Below are positions 8,443 through 15,145 of a stretch of 64,000 nt of DNA, in pieces (the first letter of the stretch is position 1; every line of letters begins with the position of its first letter). Source of the DNA: Pseudomonas viridiflava (lineage in GTDB: Bacteria; Pseudomonadota; Gammaproteobacteria; Pseudomonadales; Pseudomonadaceae); assembly GCF_900580865.1 (NCBI RefSeq), contig NZ_UTBZ01000001.1:434001-498000 (forward strand). Direction: 5' to 3'. Under the pieces are notes generated by a model. The model saw only the letters and a program-made list of their open reading frames with translations. It was not told the DNA's origin and did no database searches. A program made the translations under genes and the position numbers.

Positions 8443-9952
8443 TCGCCGGTTCAGGTACAGCGGCGAAGCCCAGTACCAGCCCGGCGCGCAAATCCAGCGG
8501 TGTGGTGGAATCGGGCAGCCAGTAGCTACTCAAGCCGTTGATCTCGACATCGACGCCGGCAGCCTGCGCAATCAACTGCTGCTCGCGTTCGATGCTGTCG
8601 ACGGCCACAGTCAGGTGCAGCCCGGCCGACACGGCAGGCAAATTACCCACGCCGGCAATGGTTGCCGGCCAACCGTCGAGCAGGGTGTTGCGCCGGCTCA
8701 GAGCGGCGCGGCGCATGCGCCGGATATGCCGCTGGAAATGCCCGGCCGCCATGAATTCGGCCATCACCGCTTGGGTACTGACCTCGGAATGCCGGACATC
8801 GACGGCCCGGCGTTGCGAGAATGCATCGACCAACGCCGGGGGCAGCACCAGATAACCGAGACGCAGTGCCGGGAAAGCGACTTTGCCGAAGGTGCCGACA
8901 TACAGCACCCGCCCCTGGCGGTCGAGTGCCGCCAAGGGTGCCAGCGGCGCACCGGTGTAACGGTACTCGCCATCGTAGTCATCTTCGACGATCCAGCCCT
9001 GGCTGCGCTCGGCCCAGGCGAGCAGTTCCAGGCGTCGTGCAAGGCTCATTACCACGCCGGTGGGGTACTGATGAGAGGGGGTCACATACGCCACCCGACA
9101 ATCCCCGGTTGCCGATAACGCCGAGCAGTCCATGCCCTCTTCATCCACAGCGATGCCGTGCAAACGCCCCCCGGCAACAGCGAACGCATGACCGGCCGCG
9201 CGGTAGCCCGGATTCTCGATCGCCACGCCATCGCCCGGCTCCACCAGCAACTGTGCACAAAGGCTAATGCCCTGTTGTGCGCCGCTGGTGATCACAATTT
9301 GCTCAGGTGAGCACTGCATGCCGCGCGAACTGCGCAGATAAGCGGCGATCATTGCACGCAGACGCGCATCACCGGACGGATCGCCGTAACACAGTTGCTC
9401 CAGATCCGGTTTGCGCCAGAAAGCCGCATTCAGCTTGGCCCACACCTCGAACGGGAACAGATCAAACGCCGGAACACCCACCCTGAATGCTCGCGGCGGG
9501 CCACTCGGTGGCCGGGCCAAATGGTTCTTTTCGATGCGCGAAAAACTATCGCTGTGGATAACTTTACTGGATGAAATTACAGGTAAATCAAGCCAATTTG
9601 TGGATAAGGCTGTGGGTAAGCCTGTTGAAAACCCTGTGGATACTTTTGTGGATAATTTTTTAGCAGGGCTCGATACCGGCATCAATTGTGCGACGTAGGT
9701 GCCATCCCCTACCCGCCCTTCAATAAAGCCTTCGGCATACAGTTGATCGTAGGCGCGCACCACGCTGTTGCGGGAAATCCCCAGCGCCGTCGCCAGGTCG
9801 CGACTGGCCGGCAACCGCGTGCCGCTCGCCAGTCGCCCGTCCAGTACCCGCAGGCGCAACGCCTGATAGAGCTGACGACTCAAACCCTGGCGGCGATCAA
9901 GCTCGATACCGGCAGGGTTGAATGGCATGGACATCGTTGGCGAATCGGACAT
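8399..9952 (-). CDS. MocR/PdxR-type regulator (GntR winged helix fused to aminotransferase domain)
   Basis: A 517-residue fusion. Residues ~20-88 form a GntR helix-turn-helix (ASRDLATALGISRNSVVRAYDQL). Residues ~150-515 are a type I aminotransferase-like domain with the PLP-lysine segment GTFGKVAFPALRLGY. Members sense PLP or amino-acid/amine adducts and activate or repress a divergent target; here the divergent target is the paiB-GNAT-GNAT set starting 92 bp away. The interdomain linker (residues ~100-118) is an unusual repeat of the tripeptide LST encoded by a 12-bp DNA repeat (see the repeat at 9553-9655). The gene runs convergent to the toxin-like gene and the two overlap by 44 bp at their 3' ends. 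Confidence 0.92.
   Translation of the reverse strand: MSDSPTMSMPFNPAGIELDRRQGLSRQLYQALRLRVLDGRLASGTRLPASRDLATALGISRNSVVRAYDQLYAEGFIEGRVGDGTYVAQLMPVSSPAKKLSTKVSTGFSTGLPTALSTNWLDLPVISSSKVIHSDSFSRIEKNHLARPPSGPPRAFRVGVPAFDLFPFEVWAKLNAAFWRKPDLEQLCYGDPSGDARLRAMIAAYLRSSRGMQCSPEQIVITSGAQQGISLCAQLLVEPGDGVAIENPGYRAAGHAFAVAGGRLHGIAVDEEGMDCSALSATGDCRVAYVTPSHQYPTGVVMSLARRLELLAWAERSQGWIVEDDYDGEYRYTGAPLAPLAALDRQGRVLYVGTFGKVAFPALRLGYLVLPPALVDAFSQRRAVDVRHSEVSTQAVMAEFMAAGHFQRHIRRMRRAALSRRNTLLDGWPATIAGVGNLPAVSAGLHLTVAVDSIEREQQLIAQAAGVDVEINGLSSYWLPDSTTPLDLRAGLVLGFAAVPEPAIKAALTRLRQAWQA
9553..9655 (-). repeat. 12-bp periodic repeat forming a cluster of DnaA-box sequences inside the MocR gene
   Basis: TGTGGATAA, the reverse complement of the DnaA box TTATCCACA, occurs exactly at 9553-9561, 9599-9607 and 9647-9655. 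One-mismatch versions lie at 9611-9619 (TGTGGGTAA) and 9635-9643 (TGTGGATAC), and a decayed copy at 9623-9631. From 9599 to 9655 the copies are spaced exactly 12 bp, in one orientation, and encode the linker tripeptides LST/VST/FST/LPT/LST. The 9553 copy is in a different reading frame, so its conservation cannot be explained by the peptide repeat. Whether DnaA binds here is unknown. Confidence 0.7.
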
Positions 9953-9969
9953 GACAATGGACCTATGAA

Positions 9970-10016
9970 ATTGGTCATCAATGGCTCTTACAACAGACCA
10001 ATAGCCTGCCTACGAT
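9970..10016 (+). promoter_or_regulatory. Promoter and MocR-type operator upstream of the paiB-like gene
   Basis: TTACAA (9988-9993) and TACGAT (10011-10016) are spaced 17 bp, a plausible sigma-70 promoter for the rightward operon. An inverted repeat ATTGGTC (9970-9976) / GACCAAT (9996-10002) overlaps the -35 region and the spacer. A further GACCTAT lies at about 9959. MocR proteins typically bind such repeated heptamer-like sites between themselves and their target. Confidence 0.55.
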
Positions 10017-10044
10017 GCAGGCATTCGCCAAGGAAAATCTGTCC

Positions 10045-10668
10045 ATGTACACGCCACGCGCCTTTGCCATCGAAGACCTGTCCCAACTGCACGAACTGAT
10101 TCTCGCCACCCGCCTCGCCATTCTGGTGACCCACGGCGAAAGTGGCTTGCAGGCCAGCCATGTGCCGGTGTTGCTGCATTGCGAACAAGGCGAGTACGGC
10201 ACGCTGTACGGGCACCTGGCCCGCGCCAACCCGCAGTGGAAAGACCTGCGCGACGGCGCCGAGGCCATGCTGATCTTCGCCGGCGCCGATGCCTACGTCA
10301 GCCCGGGCTTTTATCCGAGCAAGGCCGAGCACGGCAAAGTCGTGCCGACCTGGAACTACATCGCCGTGCACGCCTATGGCCACGCCGAAACCTTCAGCGA
10401 TGGCGGACGCCTGCTCGACATCGTCAGCACCCTGACCGACCGTCATGAGGCCGGCCGCGCCCAGCCGTGGTCCGTCGCCGACGCGCCCGCCGACTACATC
10501 GACGGCATGCTCAAAGCGATTGTCGGTTTCGCCATTCCCATCGACCGCCTCGAAGGCAAACGCAAGCTCAGCCAGAACCGCAGCGCCGAGGACATTGCCG
10601 GCGTGCGCGAAGGCTTGGCCGCCAGCCCGGAAATCAATGATCAAACCCTCGCCCGATTGATGCGCTAA
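10045..10668 (+). CDS. PaiB-family FMN-binding transcriptional regulator
   Basis: A 207-residue protein of the PaiB family, a flavin-reductase-like split barrel first described as a negative regulator in Bacillus. Typical landmarks are SHVPVLL, GTLYGHLARANPQW, MLIFAGADAYVSPGFY, KVVPTWNYIAVHAYG and KLSQNRSAED. I chose the ATG at 10045 (AAGGA upstream) over the in-frame ATG at 10015, which falls in the promoter. It is the first gene of an apparent operon with two GNAT acetyltransferases, spaced 10 and 12 bp, and is divergent from the MocR gene. In Bacillus, paiB is likewise paired with a GNAT acetyltransferase (paiA), so polyamine or small-amine acetylation is a reasonable guess. Confidence 0.88.
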   Translation: MYTPRAFAIEDLSQLHELILATRLAILVTHGESGLQASHVPVLLHCEQGEYGTLYGHLARANPQWKDLRDGAEAMLIFAGADAYVSPGFYPSKAEHGKVVPTWNYIAVHAYGHAETFSDGGRLLDIVSTLTDRHEAGRAQPWSVADAPADYIDGMLKAIVGFAIPIDRLEGKRKLSQNRSAEDIAGVREGLAASPEINDQTLARLMR

Positions 10669-10678
10669 GGAAATCACC

Positions 10679-11125
10679 ATGAGTCAGATCGACATTCGAC
10701 AGGTCAGCGCCGACGACCACGCCGCGTGGCTACCGCTGTGGCAGGCTTACTTGCGTTTCTACAACACTGAATTGCCGGAAGCTGTGACGCACAGCACCTG
10801 GCAGCGTTTTCTCGACCCGAGCGAACCAACCCACGCAGCATTGGCGTGGGCCGACGGTAAAGCCGTGGGCATGGTGCATTACATCTACCATCGCTCGAAC
10901 TGGAGCATCGAAAACTCCTGCTACCTGCAAGACTTGCTGGTGATGCCGCAAACCCGTGGCACCGGCGTCGGCCGTCTGCTGATCGAACACGTCTACGCTA
11001 CGGCCAAGGCTGATGGCTGCGGCAAAGTCCATTGGTTGACCCACGAAACCAACGCCACTGCGATCCAGCTCTACGAGCGCATCGCCGAACGCCCGGGCTT
11101 CATCCAGTTTCGCAAAGCCATTTAA
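10679..11125 (+). CDS. GNAT-family N-acetyltransferase (148 aa)
   Basis: A single GNAT domain. The acetyl-CoA binding motif A is LQDLLVMPQTRGTGVGRLL, with the Q/R-x-x-G-x-G/A pattern. The C-terminal part contains WLTHETNATAIQLYERI, typical of small-molecule amine or amino-acid acetyltransferases. The start ATG follows AAGGA by 8 bases. It is the second gene of the paiB-led operon; its stop codon overlaps the ribosome-binding site of the next gene (TAAGGAG), so the two are probably translationally linked. The substrate is unknown; an amine is suggested by the paiB/MocR context. Confidence 0.88.
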   Translation: MSQIDIRQVSADDHAAWLPLWQAYLRFYNTELPEAVTHSTWQRFLDPSEPTHAALAWADGKAVGMVHYIYHRSNWSIENSCYLQDLLVMPQTRGTGVGRLLIEHVYATAKADGCGKVHWLTHETNATAIQLYERIAERPGFIQFRKAI

Positions 11126-11137
11126 GGAGACGCACGC

Positions 11138-11809
11138 ATGACCGCATCACTCGCTGACTGGAAAGGCGTCCCCGCCCCTACCGCCACCCTGCTAGAAGGT
11201 CGCTTCATTCGCCTGGAACGACTCGACCCGGCGCGCCACGGCGACCAGCTGTTCGCCGCACTCGAAGGCCCAGGTGCCGATCCAAAACTCTGGGATTATT
11301 TGCCCTATGGCCCGTTCCCGGAGCGCACTGCGTTCGACGCTTGGCTTAACAACCACGCAGCCGCCAGCGACCCGTATTTCTTTAGCGTCGTCGACCGCGC
11401 CACCAATCAGGTGCAAGGCATCCTCAGCCTGATGTCGATTGTCCCGGCCCAGGGCCGCATCGAAATCGGTCACGTCACCTTCGGCGCGCCGATGCAACGC
11501 TCGCCGAGAAGCACCGAAGCGGTTTACCTGTTGGCCAAATATTCCTTCGACCTCGGCTACCGTCGCCTCGAATGGAAATGCAACAACGGCAACGCCCGCT
11601 CCAAGTACGCCGCCGAGCGTTTGGGTTTCAGCTTCGAAGGCGTGTTCCGCCAGCACATGGTGGTCAAGGGACAGAACCGCGACACCGCGTGGTATTCGAT
11701 TCTGGATGGAGAGTGGCCGGCGATTGCGGCAGGTTTCGAGCAGTGGCTGTCCGATGAAAACCAGACGCCCGACGGGCAGGTGAAAGGCTTGGTCGAATGT
11801 CGCGTCTGA
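11138..11809 (+). CDS. GNAT-family acetyltransferase, RimJ/RimL-like (223 aa)
   Basis: A RimJ/RimL-subgroup GNAT protein: LEGRFIRLERLDP at the N-terminus, IEIGHVTFGAPMQRS in the middle, and LEWKCNNGNARSKYAAERLGFSFEGVFR, the classic segment of this subgroup. Homologues acetylate protein N-termini, small amines or antibiotics; the target cannot be told from sequence. The ATG at 11138 is preceded by AAGGAG. It is the third gene of the paiB operon. Downstream, a fluorescent-pseudomonad repeat (11822-11918) separates it from the convergent methyltransferase gene. Confidence 0.88.
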   Translation: MTASLADWKGVPAPTATLLEGRFIRLERLDPARHGDQLFAALEGPGADPKLWDYLPYGPFPERTAFDAWLNNHAAASDPYFFSVVDRATNQVQGILSLMSIVPAQGRIEIGHVTFGAPMQRSPRSTEAVYLLAKYSFDLGYRRLEWKCNNGNARSKYAAERLGFSFEGVFRQHMVVKGQNRDTAWYSILDGEWPAIAAGFEQWLSDENQTPDGQVKGLVECRV

Positions 11810-11821
11810 TTATGTAAAAAG

Positions 11822-11918
11822 CAAAAGATCGTCCGAACGCGGCCCGAGCCTTCGACAGCTCCTACAGGGTGAACGTCAATCCCATGCAGGAGCTGCCGCA
11901 GGCTGCGATCTTTTGATC
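11822..11918. repeat. REP-like inverted repeat, 'AGGAGCTGCCG...GCGATCTTTTGAT' family
   Basis: Two inverted arms: a left arm containing CAAAAGATCG and AGCTCCTACAGG, and a right arm with AGGAGCTGCCGCAGGCTGCG and ATCTTTTGAT. The same family recurs at 37654-37687 and 47980-48071. It lies between two convergent genes, the usual location. Confidence 0.8.
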
Positions 11919-11923
11919 TGCGG

Positions 11924-12859
11924 TTACACCAGTTTCTGCGCCAGCACCGCAATGTGTTCCGGCCCGATCCCGCAGCAACCGCCCAAATGGCTCGCACCGC
12001 GCTGCTGCCAGTCAATCGCCCAATGCAAGTAACCCGGCGGATCCAGATCCTCACGCAGCGGATCGAGCCCGTCATTGGCCGTGGCTTCTTTTGGCTGCGG
12101 CGGAAACGCATTGGCGTAAGCACCAATGTGAATCTTCACCCCCAGACGCTCGAAGGTTTCACGCGCGGCATCAATCGCGGCACCGATCACTTCTGGCTGG
12201 CTGCAATTGAACAACAACGTCTCGACGCCCAATTCAGCCGCCACCGCAGCGGCTTCGGCGACAGGCTCACCGGAGCGCAAGCGCGGCACTTCATCGGTGT
12301 CTTCATCCTTCAAGGTGAACGACAGCCAGAACGGTTTGCCATCCTTCGGCAATCCCGCGTGAATGGCTCGCGCCTCGACGATCGAACTCTGGGTTTCCGC
12401 CAGCCACAGATCAACGTGCGGTGCCAGGCCATCGACCAACGGCGCCAGCAACTCGGGCACTCGGGCGGCCTCGAACAGATCCGGACGATAGGAGCCAAAC
12501 AGCGGCGGCAATGAGCCGGCCACGCGCACGTTTTTTCCCGAGGCTTGCACTGCACGCCGCGCCAGCTCTCCGGCCAATGCGGCCAGCGCCTGCCCTTCGG
12601 CGGCGAAGCGCTCTTCGCCAATATGGAACGGCACCACGGCATAACTGTTGGTGGTAATCACATTGGCGCCACTGGCGATATAAGCGGCATGTACCGCCTC
12701 AACCGCTTGCGGCGCCTCGCTCAAGGCCAGCGCCGACCACTCCGGCTGGCGAAATGGCGCACCGGCGCGCTGCAATTCACGGCCCATGCCGCCATCGAGA
12801 ATAATCGTGCTGCCTGCGCCCATATGCTTTTCACTCATATGCTTATGAAAATAACTCAC
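11924..12859 (-). CDS. Homocysteine S-methyltransferase family protein (MmuM-like)
   Basis: Transfers a methyl group, usually from S-methylmethionine, to homocysteine to make methionine. It has the family's N-terminal LDGGMGRELQRAG, the zinc-binding Cys in LLFNCSQPEV, and the paired cysteines in HLGGCCGIGPEHI. The barrel is complete at ~300 residues. The start is uncertain: a GTG at 12859 and ATGs at 12838 and 12823 are all in frame, and CATATG is duplicated there (KHMSEKHM). The 12823 ATG gives the conventional N-terminus. It diverges from an ABC substrate-binding/permease pair, which suggests uptake of S-methylmethionine or methionine coupled to this enzyme; that link is inferred. Confidence 0.88.
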   Translation of the reverse strand: MSYFHKHMSEKHMGAGSTIILDGGMGRELQRAGAPFRQPEWSALALSEAPQAVEAVHAAYIASGANVITTNSYAVVPFHIGEERFAAEGQALAALAGELARRAVQASGKNVRVAGSLPPLFGSYRPDLFEAARVPELLAPLVDGLAPHVDLWLAETQSSIVEARAIHAGLPKDGKPFWLSFTLKDEDTDEVPRLRSGEPVAEAAAVAAELGVETLLFNCSQPEVIGAAIDAARETFERLGVKIHIGAYANAFPPQPKEATANDGLDPLREDLDPPGYLHWAIDWQQRGASHLGGCCGIGPEHIAVLAQKLV

Positions 12860-12936
12860 TATCAGAGTCGTTCTTATAACTATTTAATACGCACCATTCC
12901 GTTAAAAACAACCTCTTTTTTACCCAGGGATCGACT

Positions 12937-13758
12937 GTGAAATTTCAACCGCTACTGGCCCTGGGCCTGACCGTTCTGGCCGCCTCGACTCAAGCCTTTG
13001 GTGGCACGACGCTGGACCGTATCGAACAAAAGAAAGAGCTGGTCGGCGTGCTGATGGAAAGCTATCCACCGTTCTCGTTTCTCAATGACCAGAACCAGCT
13101 CGATGGCTTCGACGTGGACGTCGCCAAGGCCGTGGCTGACAAGTTGGGCGTCAAGCTACGACTGGAAACGCCGTCCTGGGACGTCATTGCGGCCGGCCGC
13201 TGGAGCGGGCGTTACGATATCTGCATCTGCTCGATGACGCCGAGCAAGGCCCGCGCCGAAGTGTTCGATTTCCCGGTCAAATACTACGCTTCGCCGGCAG
13301 TGATCGTGGTCAACGCCAAGGATGAGCGGATCCACGATGCGAAGGATCTGAGTGGCAAAAAAGTCGGCCTCACCAGCGCTTCCAGCTACGAAAGCTATCT
13401 GAACAAGAACCTGATCATCGAAGGTGCCGAAGACACGCAGCTGCAGTACCCGTTCGACGATGTGCAGATCGCGCCGTACGACACCGACAACGTCGCCTTC
13501 CAGGATTTGGGTCTGGGGGCCGGCGTGCGCCTGGATGCAATCCTCACCAACCTTGTCACCGCGCAGCCACGCCTGAACCAAGACAAACGCTTCAAACTGG
13601 CCGGCGAGCCGCTGTATTCGGAACCGAACTCCGTGGCCATCGAAAAGGGTGATGCGCAATGGGACGCCAAGGTGCGTGAAGTCTTCGCGCAACTGAAGAA
13701 GGACGGCACCCTGAGCAAGCTGTCGCAAAAATGGATCGGCGCTGATATCAGCCAATGA
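12937..13758 (+). CDS. Amino-acid ABC transporter substrate-binding protein
   Basis: A 273-residue periplasmic binding protein of the polar amino-acid family (SBP_bac_3). A signal peptide is visible at residues 1-22 (LALGLTVLAASTQAFG). The mature protein has the expected GVLMESYPPFSFLNDQNQLDGFDVDVAKAVADKLG and DFPVKYYASPAVIV-type landmarks. The start is GTG at 12937, with CAGGGA upstream. The stop overlaps the permease start by 4 bases, so the two genes are translationally coupled. The neighbouring homocysteine methyltransferase suggests a sulfur amino acid as cargo. Confidence 0.92.
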   Translation: MKFQPLLALGLTVLAASTQAFGGTTLDRIEQKKELVGVLMESYPPFSFLNDQNQLDGFDVDVAKAVADKLGVKLRLETPSWDVIAAGRWSGRYDICICSMTPSKARAEVFDFPVKYYASPAVIVVNAKDERIHDAKDLSGKKVGLTSASSYESYLNKNLIIEGAEDTQLQYPFDDVQIAPYDTDNVAFQDLGLGAGVRLDAILTNLVTAQPRLNQDKRFKLAGEPLYSEPNSVAIEKGDAQWDAKVREVFAQLKKDGTLSKLSQKWIGADISQ

Positions 13759-14591
13759 CTTCTTTCCCGACACCGCCACAGCCACCGCAACCGGTGGCTG
13801 AATCACGCCTGCAACGCTTGTTCGGTTTTCGTACGCGGCTGTACCTGACATGGGCAGCGTTGTTCTGCCTGTTCGCCGGGTTCTTCCTGAGCTTCGACCT
13901 GAAGTTCTCGATCATCCTCGACAAACTGCCCAATCTGGTCGGCTTGCATCTGGCACCCAACGGCTTTTTGCAAGGCGCGGCGCTGACGCTTTTCCTCTGT
14001 GTGTGCTCGATTGTCGCCTCGTCCCTGCTGGGCTTCATCACGGCATTGGCACGCCTGTCGAAAAGCGCCGTGGCATTCGGCATCGCCAGTTTTTACACCT
14101 CGTTCTTTCGCGGCACGCCACTGCTCATTCAGATCCTGTTGATCTACCTGGGCTTGCCACAACTGGGCATCGTGCCTGGCGCCATCGTCGCGGGCATCAT
14201 TGCCCTGTCGTTGAACTACGGCGCCTATCTCAGCGAAATCTTCCGCGCCGGCATCCTCGGTGTCGACCACGGCCAGCGCGAAGCTTCGCTGGCACTGGGT
14301 ATGCGCGAGACAGTGATTTTCTGGCGTATCACCCTGCCGCAAGCCATGCGCACGATCATCCCGCCCACGACCAACCAGTTCATCTCGATGCTCAAGGACT
14401 CGTCGCTGATTTCGGTAATGGGCGTCTGGGAAGTGATGTTTCTCGCCCAGTCATACGGGCGCTCAAGCTACCGCTACATCGAAATGCTGACGACGGCGGC
14501 GATCATTTACTGGCTGATGTCGATTGGCCTGGAATTGATTCAGGCGAAAATGGAACGCCATTATGGAAAGGCATATGTGCGGCGTAGCTAG
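13755..14591 (+). CDS. Amino-acid ABC transporter permease (HisM/GlnP family)
   Basis: A 278-residue inner-membrane permease with about five transmembrane helices after a proline-rich cytoplasmic N-terminus (PTPPQPPQP). Family landmarks are FFRGTPLLIQILLIYLGLPQ, SLNYGAYLSEIFRAG and the EAA loop REASLALGMRETVIFWRITL, which contacts an ATPase. It starts in an ATGA overlap with the binding-protein gene. No ATPase gene follows: 32 bp downstream the convergent XRE gene ends. The transporter must therefore borrow an ATPase encoded elsewhere, or the operon was truncated. Confidence 0.92.
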   Translation: MTSFPTPPQPPQPVAESRLQRLFGFRTRLYLTWAALFCLFAGFFLSFDLKFSIILDKLPNLVGLHLAPNGFLQGAALTLFLCVCSIVASSLLGFITALARLSKSAVAFGIASFYTSFFRGTPLLIQILLIYLGLPQLGIVPGAIVAGIIALSLNYGAYLSEIFRAGILGVDHGQREASLALGMRETVIFWRITLPQAMRTIIPPTTNQFISMLKDSSLISVMGVWEVMFLAQSYGRSSYRYIEMLTTAAIIYWLMSIGLELIQAKMERHYGKAYVRRS

Positions 14592-14623
14592 GGCGATCAG
14601 CACATTGCGGGCTGCGTCGGGTT

Positions 14624-14902
14624 TTAATGGGGCTCTCGGCGTATCCGCACGACGCCCATTTTCAGGCCAAACAATCGGAATATTGAGTCCAACGACCTCA
14701 ACGTCTGATTACCCTCAGCGTGCTCTATGTGTATCAACGTGCGGACCGAAATTTTGCACATCTTAGCGAATTGGATTTGATGCAGCCCTGTCACCTCCAC
14801 TCGTAAACGGCGGACGGCTTCGCTGATGTCCAATGTCCCGTCGGCCAGCGCTTCTTGGATGCTTTCGATGAGCGCCATGCGCTCAGCTACCGTCAGGCTC
14901 AT
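14624..14902 (-). CDS. XRE-type helix-turn-helix regulator, antitoxin-like (92 aa)
   Basis: A small DNA-binding protein. The N-terminal helix is LTVAERMALIESIQEALADG, followed by an XRE/Cro HTH (QIQFAKMCKISVRTLIHIEH) and a C-terminal LRSLDSIFRLFGLKMGVVRI typical of HipB-like or HigA-like antitoxin regulators. I chose the ATG at 14902, which overlaps the stop of a 28-codon upstream ORF in ATGA fashion; an in-frame GTG at 14914 is possible. No toxin gene follows, since its stop lies 32 bp from the convergent permease gene. It is either an orphan antitoxin or a stand-alone repressor, with inverted repeats upstream (15007-15070) as candidate operators. Confidence 0.78.
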   Translation of the reverse strand: MSLTVAERMALIESIQEALADGTLDISEAVRRLRVEVTGLHQIQFAKMCKISVRTLIHIEHAEGNQTLRSLDSIFRLFGLKMGVVRIRREPH

Positions 14903-14985
14903 TGCAGATCCCACGCTTTCATTTCCTCTACTTTTAAATACATTTCAACAGAACCTTCATTGATGCCGGATGCAATGTAGTGCAT
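14899..14985 (-). CDS. Tiny ORF (28 aa) coupled to the XRE regulator
   Basis: ATG at 14985 opens a 28-codon frame beginning MHYIASGINEGSVEM and ending VEEMKAWDLQ. Its stop overlaps the XRE start codon (ATGA). A stop codon directly precedes the ATG, so it is not the visible tail of a longer frame as sequenced. It may be a leader peptide for translational coupling, a real small protein, or the remnant of a deleted partner such as a toxin. I do not recognise the sequence. Confidence 0.4.
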   Translation of the reverse strand: MHYIASGINEGSVEMYLKVEEMKAWDLQ

Positions 14986-15006
14986 TCAAAGCCTGATAGA
15001 ACGCCA

Positions 15007-15070
15007 AAATCTGCAACAAAATGCAGATTTACTCTTGGCAAGCGAAATCTGAATGCAAAACAATGCAGAT
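15007..15070 (-). promoter_or_regulatory. Two inverted repeats upstream of the small ORF/XRE unit, probable operator
   Basis: A perfect 9-bp inverted repeat AAATCTGCA (15007-15015) / TGCAGATTT (15022-15030) with a 6-bp spacer is followed by ATCTG (15047-15051) / CAGAT (15066-15070). Both share the TCTGCA/TGCAGA core. They lie between the XRE unit and the autotransporter gene, so autoregulation and an effect on the divergent autotransporter promoter are both possible. Confidence 0.5.
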
Positions 15071-15110
15071 CAGCCACAGACATCATTCTGTAAAAACCCT
15101 TCGCTATACA

Positions 15111-15141
15111 GGACGGCCCGCTTATAACAAAAAGGCCGTCC
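15111..15141 (+). promoter_or_regulatory. Hairpin directly upstream of the first autotransporter start codon
   Basis: GGACGGCC (15111-15118) and GGCCGTCC (15134-15141) form a perfect 8-bp stem with a 15-base AT-rich loop. The 3' arm ends 4 bases before the ATG at 15146, where a Shine-Dalgarno sequence should be, and no other good one is visible. If transcribed, the hairpin could mask the ribosome-binding region. Confidence 0.4.
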
Positions 15142-15145
15142 GACC

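Noticed and set aside
9553..9655. Possible CRISPR-like array or tandem mini-satellite
   Set aside because: Repeat unit is 12 bp with no spacers and lies in frame within a regulator gene; it is a coding repeat, not a CRISPR.
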